Source of the DNA: Odiellus spinosus
Taxonomy: Eukaryota; Arthropoda; Arachnida; Opiliones; Phalangiidae
Direction: 5' to 3'
Assembly (NCBI GenBank): GCA_963920705.1
Contig: OY987226.1
Coordinates: 27,040,706 to 27,104,705 of the forward strand
DNA: 64,000 bases
The notes under the pieces were generated by a model. The model made no database searches, had not been told where the DNA came from, and saw only the letters and a program-made list of their open reading frames with translations. The translations under genes were made by a program, and so were the position numbers. Of the stretch, positions 1 through 10,885 are shown one piece after another (the first letter of the stretch is position 1; each line of letters begins with the position of its first letter).

Positions 1-479
1 TGGATTCCATGATCCGTCTGTACTTGATTACCTTGTTGATTACATGCTTGAGAAATAATACCCCGGTTAGTTTGCGTTCCTGAGGCGTTCGAGGCGGCGT
101 TTCTTTTCTTGTTGCTCGAGTTATCACCAAGTTGAGTAAATTTTGAAAAGTAGTCGCAAGGCTTCTGCAAAACATACTCCGCGATTCCCAATAACAGTCG
201 TTGGTGCCCGAGCTGAATTTCGAAGTCGTTAGGACAGTCAGCAAAATTGCCGTAATAATCTTCCAAGTTTTCGCCTTTCTTTATAAACTTGCTAATTTTT
301 AGTTTGACAAACTCTTCCATTATCGTAAAATCCGCGCTTTTCAATGTTCTCAAAGACAATTGATTGTCAAATCCCATTATTCGTAAGAGGTTTTTCAAAT
401 AAACTGGAAGTTCTATAGAGAGCTCTGAACAAACTATGGCCCAAAATCGATCTCCTGGTTGGGGTGTTGCGAGCTGACC
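1..479 (-). CDS. Internal exon of an unrecognised protein (partial)
   Basis: On the minus strand the sequence is open for about 159 codons, from 479 down to the window edge, with no stop. Immediately upstream is a T-rich tract ending in AG (481-480), which fits a 3' splice acceptor, so this reads as an exon rather than a complete ORF; there is no obvious initiator. The peptide has hydrophobic and charged helical stretches (LLRIMGFDNQLSLRTL, EDYYGNFADCP, GHQRLLLGIAEYV) and then a Ser/Asn/Gln-rich low-complexity tail towards the edge. I do not recognise a domain. Proteins of this style occur in invertebrate repeat-associated gene families, so it may belong to a mobile element rather than a conserved host gene. 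The acceptor and the long open frame support an exon; function unknown. Confidence 0.5.
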
Positions 480-1139
480 CTAAAAAAGTTAGAGACAAAG
501 GTATACAAAATTAGCATCCACACTGCGAAAATGAAGTTCCATAGAAAAGTAATGTTCAGTTTTAACTCGGGTTTAAATATCAAACATCGAATCATATCCC
601 CTTCAGGACCCTACTTTTGGTATTAATGATATTCGAAGGTATAGTTACTTTTTCCTGAGTTGACAAACTCGATGATAATGGTTCAGACATTATTCAATAA
701 GCTTGCTCGACCGATACTACACGATGATACTACTACGCGACCGACACTACACGATGAAACCGCGTACGTGTCTTAAAATTTTAAACATAATTCCAGAAAA
801 ATGTAATACCTTATCTTATCTTATCTTAATTTAGTTTTTTAATTATAAATATTCATATGTATTTTTTATTCGATAACTTTAATGCTAAAAACTTGTATAT
901 TGATTTACACTCGTATTTCAAATATTCCATAGCTAGATTTCAAATTCCAAAATATTTTTTAGTATTACGCATAATATCGTTATATTAAACGATAATTAAT
1001 GATTTTACATGAGACATTATGCACGCATATTACTAATATCACATCTTAATATTACATTTATTACGCAAATATGTACATGATAGAGGTGTATTACACGATG
1101 TTATTAATATTACAAACATAACACAAATATTAGAAATAT
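480..1139. other. AT-rich spacer, no gene seen
   Basis: Probably intron or intergenic DNA next to the exon at 1-479. It is AT-rich, with short imperfect repeats (for example a duplicated ACACGATGA/CGACCGA motif near 705-760) and many stops in all frames. No coding region, RNA gene or transposon end is visible. Confidence 0.5.
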
Positions 1140-1445
1140 TGTACGAATATTAGAAATATTACATAAATATTTCAAATATTACACGAATATTTCAAATATT
1201 ACACGAATATTTCAAATATTACACGAATATTTCAAATATTACACGAATATTTCAAATATTACACGAATATTTCAAATATTACACGAATATTTCAAATATT
1301 ACACGAATATTTCAAATATTACACGAATATTACAAATATTACACGAATATTACAAATATTACACGAATATTACAAATATTACACGAATATTACAAATATT
1401 ACACGAATATTACAAATATTACACGAATATTACAAATATTACACA
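1140..1445. repeat. 20-bp AT-rich tandem repeat
   Basis: About 15 head-to-tail copies of a 20-bp unit with core ACACGAATATTTCAAATATT. The later copies (from about 1330) change TTTC to TTAC in the middle of the unit. There are no unique spacers between copies, so it is a simple satellite and not a CRISPR array. Confidence 0.9.
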
Positions 1446-1729
1446 ATATTACAAGTATATTAGAAAAAAGTATTACGTACTACAAAAAAAGTGTACACCT
1501 ACTACACGAAGTGGTTTCCCCCTCGTCTGCAACGCGGGTTGCTCGGACTCATTACAAATATTTCCATTTCCAATGGAATTTAAAAAATCAACTTCTTGGT
1601 CAGATAAAATCTCGTCTATGATAGAATTCAACTTGAAATGTTAATCATTGTATAGTATATTCGTATTTAAAGGTTTTATATGACGTTACCGTTTTCACAT
1701 TTATCAACACTTCTTATATTATATCAAAA

Positions 1730-3716
1730 ACGTCTTTGCGAACAAAGACCCAGAAGGACATGTTATGGCCTTGAATGTCTGAAGTGACAGATATTTAATT
1801 TTCTTTTAAAACATTAAATTTAAATACAATTAAATTTTCTTTTAAAACATGAAATTTAAATATAATTAGATTTTCTTTTAAAACGAAATTTAAATATAAT
1901 TAGATTTTCTTTTAAAACGAAATTTAAATATAATTAGATTTTCTTTTAAAACGAAATTTTAAATATAATCACAATCTGGCACGATTTAGAGTTTCAAATT
2001 TCAAAACAACTGATTTTATTCACTCGGAAATATTTAAGAAAAAACATAACAGACGATTTTCTCCCGTTGACGCTTAACATTAAATTTCGCTTAATTATTT
2101 TTCAGGGAAAACGTGTATTGAACTGTTATTTTTCAGTATAACGCGAGTCCACTTTTTGTTTTCTTAATTTAACCCGAATTTCCACGACTCGCAATTGAAC
2201 GGATCGTTAAAAATACTCGCCGGTTTATTGGAATGGGTATATGATAAAGGGAAATGTGTTTTTTAAAGCCCGTTTAAAGTCACCTTCTTTTCTAACGTAG
2301 CAGACGACGCAAACCATATCAATTTGTACTTTCAAAGCTATATTGCGCGCGCGAGGGAAGAGAACTTCAAAGCGACGAATTTTAGAGCGGATAAGGTTTT
2401 TAAATAAATTGTAATACTTTCTTTTTTCTTTTCATTAAAACCGTACAATTTAAATGATGATTTCCATAAGGGACCACTAATTAGTTATTAAGAGTTATAA
2501 TAAAACATTATCCATGGATTAGGTTTGTTCGTTTGCAACCTAAATTAAAATATGGGGAATTTTTATTCCCTTTAAATTCCTTGTATAAGCATTCATAAGC
2601 TAACATGAACGTATTGCCTCGACTAAAGTCGAGGAGTTATAACAAAACATTATCCATGGATTAGGTTTGTTCGTTTGCAACCTAAATTAAAAATTAAAAT
2701 ATGGGGAATTTTTTTCCCTTTAAATTCCTTGTATAAGCATTCATAAGCTAACATGAACGAATTGCCTCGACTAAAGTCGAGGAGTTGTAATAAAACATTA
2801 TCCATGGATTAGGTTTGTTCGTTTGCAACCTAGATTAAAAATTTAAATATGGGGAATTTTTATTCCCTTTAAATTCCTTGTATAAGCATTCATAAGCTAA
2901 CATGAACGTATTGCCTCGACTAAAGTCGAGGAGTTATAACAAAACATTATCCATGGATTAGGTTTGTTCGTTTACAACCTAAATTAAAATATGGGGAATT
3001 TTTTTCCCTTTAAATTCCTTGTATAAGCATTCATAAGCTAACATGAACGAATTGCCTCGACTAAAGTCGAGGAGTTGTAATAAAACATTATCCATGTATT
3101 AGGTTTGTTCGTTTGCAACCTAGATTAAAAATTAAAATATGGGGAATTTTTATTCCCTTTAAATTCCTTGTATAAGCATTCATAAGCTAACATGAACGAA
3201 TTCCCTCGACTAAAGTCGAGGAGTTATAATAAAACATTATCCATAGAAAACATTATCCAATTAAGGTATGAGATCAGATCATAAAACTTTGATTCTACGC
3301 CTAAAGCCAAAGCTAAAATAAGTAAATTTTTCTATCGAACGAAAAGTTTCGTTTTGTTTGACACGTAATCCCTGAAAAATAATTAAGCAAAATTTAATGT
3401 TAAGCGTCAATGGGAGAAAATCGTCTGTTATGTTTTTTCTTAAATATTTCCGAGTGAATAAAATCAGTTGTTTTGAAATTTGAAACTCTAAATCGTGCCA
3501 GATTGTGATTATATTTAAATTTCGTTTTAAAAGAAAATCTAATTATATTTAAATTTCGTTTTAAAAGAAAATCTAATTATATTTAAATTTCATGTTTTAA
3601 AAGAAAATTTAATTGTATTTAAATTTAATGTTTTAAAAGAAAATTAAATATCTGTCACTTCAGACATTCAAGGCCATAACATGTCCTTCTGGGTCTTTGT
3701 TCGCAAAGACATTTTT
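1730..3716. mobile_element. Foldback element with long inverted arms
   Basis: The left arm (about 1730-2112) is repeated in inverted orientation at about 3372-3716. Matching landmarks are AAAGACCCAGAAGGACATG, reversed near 3680-3700, and the AT-rich units carrying TTTTCTTTTAAAACGAAA near 1860-1960, reversed near 3520-3610. Arms are about 350-380 bp. Within the arms are 3-4 tandem units of roughly 33 bp. The loop between them carries a separate 146-bp tandem array. There is no transposase ORF. The structure fits a foldback or other non-autonomous inverted-repeat DNA element; I could not define a target-site duplication. Confidence 0.7.
2489..3245. repeat. Tandem repeat, about 146-bp unit, five copies
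   Basis: Five near-identical units begin at about 2489, 2635, 2784, 2930 and 3073, and a partial sixth at 3222. Each contains AACATTATCCATGGATTAGG, a GGGGAATTTTT box and CCTCGACTAAAGTCGAGG, a perfect 18-bp palindrome. Unit spacing varies from 143 to 149 bp through small indels. It occupies the loop of the foldback element. Confidence 0.9.
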
Positions 3717-3789
3717 TATATAATATCTGTCACTTCAGTCTAGCACGAAACTGTTAACTTCTATATTAAAAGACTATCCCTTTAAAAAG

Positions 3790-4680
3790 TGATTCAGTCA
3801 AATCTCTACATTTTTAACATTGCCCTTTAAACCCAATTAAAATAAAAAATTTCATTATTTTTGATGTTAATAGCTGGGGCAGCCGCACTTGATTCAGTCG
3901 GATCTCTACATTTTTACCATTGTTCTTTAAAACCAATTAAAATAAATTTTTTCATAATTTTTGATGTTAATAGCTGCGGCAGCTGCACTTGATTTAGTCA
4001 AATTTCTTCATTTTTATCATTGCCCTTTAAACCCAGTTAAAATTAATTTTTTCATAATTTTTGATGTTAATAGCTGCGGCAGCCTCACTTGATTCAGTCA
4101 GATCTCTACATTTTTATCATTGCCCTTTAAACCGAATTAAAATTAATTTTTTCATAATTTTTGATTTTAATAGCTGGGGCAGCCGCACTTGATTCAGTCG
4201 GATCTCTACATTTTTACCATTGCCCTTAAAACCCAATTAAAATTAATTTTTTCACAATTTTTGATGTTAATAGCTGCGACAGCCGCACTTGATTCAGTCA
4301 GATCTCTACATTTTTACCATAGCCCTTTAAACCCAATTAAAATAAATTTTTTTCATAATTTTTGATGTTAATAGCTGGGGCAGCCGCACTTGATTCCAGT
4401 CAAATTTCTACATTTTTACCAGTGCCCTTTAATCCCAATTAAAATTAATTTTTTCATCATTTTTTGATGTTAATACCTCCGTCAACCGCAGCGAAATCTT
4501 TATATTTTCCCCATTACCCTTAAACCAGATTTAAAATAATTTTTTCTTCATTTTTTATGTTAATACCTCCGACAGCCGCAGCGAAATCTTCATATTTTTC
4601 CCATTACCCTTTAAACTAAATTTAAATTATTTTTTTCATTATTTTCGATGTTAATACCTTCCTTATTGCCGTTCGAAATG
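3790..4680. repeat. Tandem repeat, about 101-bp unit, nine copies
   Basis: Units of about 101 bp recur with landmarks GATCTCTACATTTTTA, CCTTTAAACCCAATTAAAAT and GATGTTAATAGCTG at a steady spacing (for example GTC..ATCTCTAC at about 3795, 3897, 4097, 4198, 4298). Divergence rises towards the right end, where units at about 4490-4680 are shorter and more mutated. No coding potential. Confidence 0.85.
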
Positions 4681-4722
4681 CCAAGTCGTTCGGACTTTCA
4701 CATTTTTAAAAAGGAGAGTACT

Positions 4723-5335
4723 TTTAATGATTCCAGATATTTTTCGGGCTTTATTTTAAAACTAATTTCATAATTTTACTCCGATTAGTTTGGCCACAGT
4801 CTATTTATAAAAACGGCAAAAAAAAAAAAAAAAAAAGGCGGAAAAATTGAAAATTAATGTAATTCTATGGGATTAAGATTTTTTGTAAGAGACTTACCTT
4901 TCAGATTTATTTTCTAATGATTCCAGATCTTTTACGGGCTTTAGTCTTAGACTAATTTCATAAACGGCAAAAATATGAAGAAGGAGAAATTAAGTCAGAG
5001 TTCAATACCCATAGCCTCCAAATCAAGCGCGCTACTCCACGAGTCCTCCTGCACGTGATTTTAAAAAGCCATATAAAACCTAAGCCTAATTTGTCAAATT
5101 AGGCTTAGGTTTTTGGCGAATCTATTTCTCCGCCTTACTTTTTCGTCCGTTTTCATAAATAGATTGTGGGCCAACTAATCGGTGTAAAATTATGAAATTA
5201 ATCTTAAAATAAAGCTTGAAACTTAATTCATACCACACGGAAAATCCAAGTCTGAAAAATATCCGGAAGTATTAGAAAATAAATCTGAAAGGTAAGCCAC
5301 TTTCAAAAAACCAAATCCCATAGAATAACATTACG
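4723..5335. mobile_element. Inverted-repeat element with central hairpin
   Basis: Sequence at about 4727-4915 is matched in inverted orientation at about 5130-5330: CTTACCTTTCAGATTTATTTT on the left pairs with AAATAAATCTGAAAGGTAAG on the right. The left arm also contains a partial internal duplication (GATTCCAGAT..TTT.CGGGCTTTA at 4730 and 4919). At the centre, about 5076-5116, lies a strong palindrome: ACCTAAGCCTAATTTG and its reverse complement. No ORF is seen; this is likely a non-autonomous DNA element. Confidence 0.6.
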
Positions 5336-6263
5336 AATTTGGCCATGCGCGAAACCAGCTAAGTACCAAAAAAAGGGTCAACTTCAGAATTAATTTTAAA
5401 ATACTTAGACTTAATATTTTTAAATGAAACTTGAAAAGTTCAACATTCGAACCTTGCTCTACCATTTAAAAGTGATTATAACTGTAACAAATAATAGACC
5501 CTAAAATAAAATCGTTCGAATTTTCCAACGACTTTCACTCTTGCCCAAGAGCTTGCTGGGAAGAGGCAATATATGGCCGATCCCGATTGGCTGAGTTTGG
5601 TCACGTGAATGCGCCGCCGTAAATCACTCAATTTTATCTTAGCGCCTGTAGAGAGAAAACCACCTTGAATTGTCACCACGCTCTATACCTCCGAGGGAGT
5701 TAACGCGGCCTTGTAGGTGCAGACAAGTCACAGTGGATGATTTTTGAGCTGCTGAAGCTCGCCACTAGGTTTTACCCACGCTTAAATATTAAATTGTTTA
5801 TTTAATATTTATCGCGGTTAATTAGAAATTTTAATACATCAATTACTTAATTTTCCCAAGCCTAATTTATTTTTAAGAATGACCGAAAAAAAAGGTTATT
5901 AATAAGTTTTTACCACGATAGATGGCTGTAGTAGCGATTTTATGCCCCGTTCTACACCCCCTTCTTAAATATTGCTTGCCTAGGGGCGTGGATTTTCAGC
6001 TCGTTTTATTTATTTTAGGGTCTATTCCTCTTTTAGTTCTGTCAATCACTGGACTTGTCCTCGAAAGAGTCGATTTTAATGTTATTCTATGGGAGAATGG
6101 AGCGTTTTGATTGGCTAGAGACTGAATTTTTTAGGAAATCAAAATAGCATTACAGATGATGATGGGCCCATAACATAGAACCCTACCGGGTTCTAAGAAT
6201 TTCTTGGATTTTCAATGTTTTCATCTATTATTAATATTTCATTAGATTACATGTTTAGATATG
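5336..6263. other. No gene seen
   Basis: Unique-looking AT-rich sequence. The short open frames on either strand at 5476-5679 and 5922-6110 have no recognisable motif or splice context and I treat them as chance. No repeat structure was identified. Confidence 0.4.
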
Positions 6264-7861
6264 ATACAACCAAAAGGGGATAGAAAGTAAAAAGGGCGCC
6301 TCTCCCTAAACTACAAGCCTTTACCTGCAGAGTTCCTGAAATATGGAGAACAAAATACTTACCCCCATTCCCCCCTATATTTTGGCCAATCACGATGACT
6401 CTAACCTCACAGGTCCTCACTACAATATCGATTTTTTTCCTCTCCCGTAAGTAGTTCTCCGATTGTAGCGAACCTATCGGCCGGAAAGGTTAATATCGTC
6501 TGCTAGTTTACAGAGACGCATTTTGCATAGGCGGTTAAACATGGAAGTCCCGACCTCGGGGAAGTGATTAGGAATTGTGTTAATTGTGTGATTGATCAAT
6601 CTGGTCTAAGTAAAAATATATTAAATCTTATGGAGGCTAAAGTTACTTTGAAAAACTTAATTATTAATACGAATGGCCAGTTTAATATACTTTAGAAAAC
6701 ATGAAGATGATGCGCCTGGTGGCTATTCTAGCTTTTTCCATTCGTGGCCCAAGTGGATTTACCATAAGGATATTTATTTTTGGGACAAAAATAATAAAAT
6801 TATAGTTTATGTTATTAAGTTTTTTATATTTATTTCTTTAAAACTGTAGATTATTAAAATATATTCACTAGAGAAACTACTTCTTGACGCTTAACTTAAC
6901 TTAAACTTTAACATTGGCCATGTATTCAAGATTACAACCGTAATTTACATAACGGGCCAGTACTTCTTGGTTGGCGTTAGAACTATTTTTCGGCCTCTTC
7001 GCTCATATTTTAGTGCTACGGCACAAAAAGATCTTCCGCCAATAAGGGGGGCTGGGAATTCAGAGGGGAGATCAGTAGTTCTCCATATTACAGGTTCTAT
7101 AGTAGGATCCAACCTTGGAAAGGGTAACTTTTAACGCCCTCGTAAAATTGTACTTCGCGTGGAACGATACAAAATTGACCATAATAAATAGTGCCTATAC
7201 TACTTTAACTTGTACTATTTTAAAAAGCGCCGGGAAGGGGAAGTCAATCGGTGGGGGAAAGCCTCCCGCCGTAGAGAAAGAGCTCACGAGGCGAATCGAG
7301 CGCGACCACGCACGAGGAAATATTCGCCCTTCGGCTTTCTTTCGCCTTTTTTTTATCGCTGGGAGAGCTTGAAGTAGAAAAGTTGAATACAACTTTTCTA
7401 CTTCAAGGGGAGAGCAAGGTCACGTTTCGGACTTCGCCTTCGGTATATTTTAAATAAAGTTAAGACTTGGCTTAGGCTTAGCGACAATGGATATTGGTAA
7501 TAAAAAATTTTATTACCAATTTAAATCTAAGTTATTTTGTGTTTTAGTAAAAAATTAATTAAACCAATAAAATTCATTGCATAAAACAGCAACTAAACCA
7601 GATTATCTAGGGTTTAAAAAAACTCATCCAAATGGAAACCCCCCCCCCCCTCTGTTATAGGATAAATCTTCACGCCAAGATCTTAACATTTAAAAACCGC
7701 GGGCTGGAACTATTTAGCATGGTGTTGTTGTACCGTTCCGCGCGGAGTAGGGTTACAACTCTAGCTGAGGTGTTAAAAGTTACCCTTTCCAAGGTTGGAT
7801 CCTACTATAGACTCAAAGTCCAGTAGCGCCCTTTTTACTTTCTATCCCCTTTTGATACAAC
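6264..7861. mobile_element. Outer terminal-inverted-repeat element
   Basis: A 28-bp sequence at 6272-6299 (it contains GGGGATAGAAAGTAAAAAGG) recurs exactly in inverted orientation at 7826-7853. Immediately outside are related GATACAAC/GTTGTATC ends at 6263 and 7853-7862. The interior contains the separate miniature element at 7097-7810, so this looks like one element that received another. No transposase ORF is visible. The exact ends and any target duplication are not certain. Confidence 0.5.
7097..7810. mobile_element. Miniature inverted-repeat element, copy 1
   Basis: The 714-bp unit begins CTATAGTAGGATCCAACCTT and ends with the exact inverse; the terminal inverted repeats extend about 40 bp. 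It contains a perfect hairpin around 7371-7407 (CTTGAAGTAGAAAAGTTG and its complement) and a second short palindrome in ATTGGTAATAAAAAATTTT near 7493-7520. A run of C at about 7630 differs in length from the second copy at 44816-45531, which is otherwise the same by eye. It encodes no transposase; the short ORFs inside it are by-products of repeat sequence. No flanking target duplication is clear. Confidence 0.85.
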
Positions 7862-7862
7862 C

Positions 7863-9207
7863 TACTGGAAACTTTACCTGAATATAAATTATTCTCATCT
7901 GAAATCAATTTATCGTAATCCGAAGACAAGTCTGACGAGCTTTCAATTTGGTGCACTTTGAATTGCATATTAATGAAATGTTATTTAAATATGATACAAT
8001 ATACTGAAAACAATACCTGAATACGAATTATTCTTATCCAAAAGAAATTTATAATCGGAAGAGTCCGATGAGCTTTCAATTTGGTGCACTTTGAAAGAAG
8101 TTGAAGGCTCATTAAACTGTAAGAATCTTCCCACATTGTGACGATGATACTAAAAAGATTACATTTAATTATTTCAAAAACTTTAAATTATTATTAATAT
8201 ATAATTACCTTTAAAATAATACACGTAGATTTCATTAGACTGATGCTAAAGAAAATAAGAGCAGTGTCGCCCGCGTGTTTAGGCCTAATATAATAATAAT
8301 ACACATGTATCCTGTTTGTTACGGGAGTTTCACGATATTCCCCCCGCATGGCGCGCAAGTCGCGAAAGTCAAATTTTGTCAGAAATTTTTCGGAGTGCTA
8401 TATCCAGGTACTACTATTATTTATCCAAGGTTGAAACATTACGGCCTTTTTTTTGGGGGGGGGGGGGGGTCTCGGAATTTGGAGAAAAAAGCTTAAGGCG
8501 CCTCAAATATTTCTAATAATTTCCTTTTTTAAAATATTTAATTCGTTTTTCTTGAATAGCATCGATAACATTATAATATTTTACAAGTAATTATTGACAA
8601 TAGTTCACAATTTGAACCAAAACGATAAGACAGCAGCTGGATTCTAGGGAATAACATTAATTCCTTGAAATGACAAGAAAGGGAAAATATCATGGTGCAC
8701 CTGTTAGACTCAGCGTCAGCAAGGGTCGGTCTTGCGTTTATTTTGACACCTTCCAAGGGGGGTAGGTAACCACAGAATCACACTTTCAAAGGGGGGTGAA
8801 ACATCATCTTCATTTACAGCACTGATTCGGTGGATTGACTACCCCCTTTGCTGGGGGTCAAAATAAACACAAGAGGTTAAACACATCTGTGAAGGGGGAA
8901 TGATTGCTTTTTTCTTAAGATCTCTCAAGAGAACTGTGAGCGGGTGAGGTAGAGTCCAAGTTCCAAAAAGAACCACTTGACCTTTTAGGCTATTTCGTTT
9001 TGAAATTCAGTCGGAGAAAATTTTGTCAAAAAAAAAGTATGTATATATCCTTGGCTAGCCTATATTATAAAATCCATGGGATACTGGAAAGATGGTAATC
9101 ACGTGACTTTTATCACGTGATTCTAGACCCTGAGCGCCATCTATAGTCTAAGTAATAAACTACCACGTGATTAGTATAGTAAATCGTCAACCATTCGACG
9201 ATTAATC
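7863..9207. other. Non-coding flank left of the viral element
   Basis: This stretch holds no supported gene. It contains a homopolymer run of about 15 G preceded by T (8447-8470). It also has a small inverted pair, GTTTATTTTGACACC near 8735 and GGGTCAAAATAAAC near 8857, that may mark a roughly 135-bp miniature element. Three ATCACGTGA/CACGTGATT palindromic motifs lie close upstream of the first viral gene (about 9098-9170). The outer end of the viral element should lie in the right part of this interval, but I could not identify its terminal inverted repeat. Confidence 0.4.
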
Positions 9208-10506
9208 ATGTCCATGTTATCACCGAGCGAGGATAATTTTTATATTACGTTACCAAGTAACGCGTCTATGCATATTTATCCTGATAATACAAAAACTAGT
9301 TATAAAACGCAATTAGCAGCGACATTAGATTTATAAGATGGTAAATGGGAGGCGGGGGTATCGGAAATAACTATGCCGTCGAAATGGGATAACATTACGG
9401 ATCGGTATAATGAATTTACGGTTAGGTACGCTGACCCGCATTACGAATATAAATTCGCTTCAATGGATGTGAAGAAAGGGGGTTTGATTAAGCGTGAGAA
9501 ACATGATGATATGCATATCTACTATCGATTGTTAGATACTTTAATTAAGGGTGAAGAAAAAAAGTGGTTCGCAAGACAAAGTTAAATTTTTTTTAATACC
9601 CTCAATTCAAGGTAAACAATTTACTATTAGAACGAGTGACAGTGGTGTAGCTATTAAATTCCCGCATCAGTATGCCGATGTATTAGGCGTACCACCTGAG
9701 CAGACTAATGAGTGGTTCACTGGTAGACGAGTCTATACATTTCGAGCCGTAGATCGCAAAGTTAAAGAAATAGATCTAAGAAAGATTCCTCCTATCCAGA
9801 TTAGATATAAAGTGAAATTGGATGATGCGGTGCCTAAAATAGATACGAGTAAAGATACGATAATAATTGAAACTGAAACGTATTCTTTAACGCGCGGTTC
9901 GTACGAAAGTATAGAAGCGGTTTTAGACGAAATGCTACGTTGTTTACCGATTCGAATTCGTCCTTACTTTGCGTTTAAACATAATAAAAACGGAACCGTG
10001 AAGCTTAAATGCGGTGTAGGAATCAATAACATCCCGGATGTTGAATTAACGCCCGAGCAAAGAGAATATTTGGATTTTTTTCCCGTTAAATTTAGTCAAG
10101 ACAACCCCGGGGTTAGGAAAGATGTTAGGTTTCGAGGATAATCTCATTGATAAGTATCTAGTTAATAATACAGATGGTCAATACGTGGCTGATATAAATA
10201 GGGGGGGTCATGAGTTTATTTATTCATACTAACCTCATCTATCCGCAGTTGATAGGTGACGCTTGGGTTGGCTTAATTCGAATAATTAGTCGACCAGAAA
10301 ACAATAAGGATAATATACCTCATAATATAATTTGTAATCCGATAAATTACTACCCGCTACGCGTCTCTAATTTTAACGTGATTGATATTAACATCACTAC
10401 AGATTCCGAAGCGAAAATACCATTAAATCTGGGAAAAACGGTTGTTATTTTACATTTTCGAAAAAAAAAGATGTCAGGGGGAAAAAATCCGTACTATTCC
10501 TACTAG
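9208..10506 (+). pseudogene. Viral-type virion structural protein, broken (minor capsid/penton candidate)
   Basis: The first gene of the integrated Polinton/adintovirus-like element. An ATG at 9208 opens a frame whose beginning (SEDNFYITLPSNASM) has the look of a conserved N-terminus found in virion proteins of invertebrate Maverick-type elements. Lesions: an in-frame TAA at 9334-9336; a shift of frame near 9580; a further change near 10141; and a return to the first frame by 10210. The last part (LFIHTNLIYPQLIGD onwards) ends at 10506 with a short basic tail. Total span is about 430 codons. The role as a capsid component is inferred from position (first of a structural block, before the jelly-roll-type protein) and family resemblance; no catalytic motif is seen. 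Assignment to penton rather than another structural protein is uncertain. Confidence 0.55.
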
Positions 10507-10842
10507 ACCCAACATGCCGGCGGCGGTTTTCAAGGTCCCGTCTTCCAACAGGGGCACGGAATAGGATCGATATTTAAAAGCCTAGTTCGTTTCATTACAC
10601 CAATTTTTAAACCGGCTGTTAAAGCGGTGGGGAAAGAAGCGTAGGGTATAGGCACCCGAATGTTCGGGGATATACAAGCGGGTCAGGATCCTAAAACTTC
10701 ATTCCAGAGAAATCTGAGACTGGCCGGCTCTAATTTATTACACAAAGCGGGTGATAAAGTAGCGCAGTATGGCAGCGGTAAACGAAAGAGAATCGGTCGG
10801 AAGAAAAAGATTAAAAGAAGGAAAACAGATTTTTTACATTGA
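10507..10842 (+). pseudogene. Small glycine-rich/basic viral protein, broken
   Basis: This reads in the same frame directly after the preceding stop. It begins with a Gly-rich segment (GGGFQGPVFQQGHGIGS), then a hydrophobic/basic stretch, an in-frame TAG at 10642-10644, and a C-terminus dominated by Lys/Arg (GKRKRIGRKKKIKRRK). Length is about 110 codons, but no start codon is preserved in the frame. Highly basic proteins of this size between structural genes are typical DNA-condensing or capsid-associated proteins in adenovirus-like and Polinton-like genomes; that role is an inference from composition and position only. Confidence 0.5.
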
Positions 10843-10885
10843 AAAGAAGAGTATTAGTTGATTAAGCTTCCAGTTGATCTTCACG

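Noticed and set aside
1140-1445. CRISPR-like short repeats
   Set aside because: Units are contiguous with no spacers, in animal DNA.
7115-7392. ORFs on both strands, repeated at 44834-45111
   Set aside because: They lie inside the miniature element, overlap each other, and use a TTG start on the plus strand; identity between copies reflects recent transposition, not selection.
8275-8516. Two overlapping ORFs beside a G homopolymer
   Set aside because: Chance frames across a mononucleotide run, with a Gly-rich peptide only because of the G tract.
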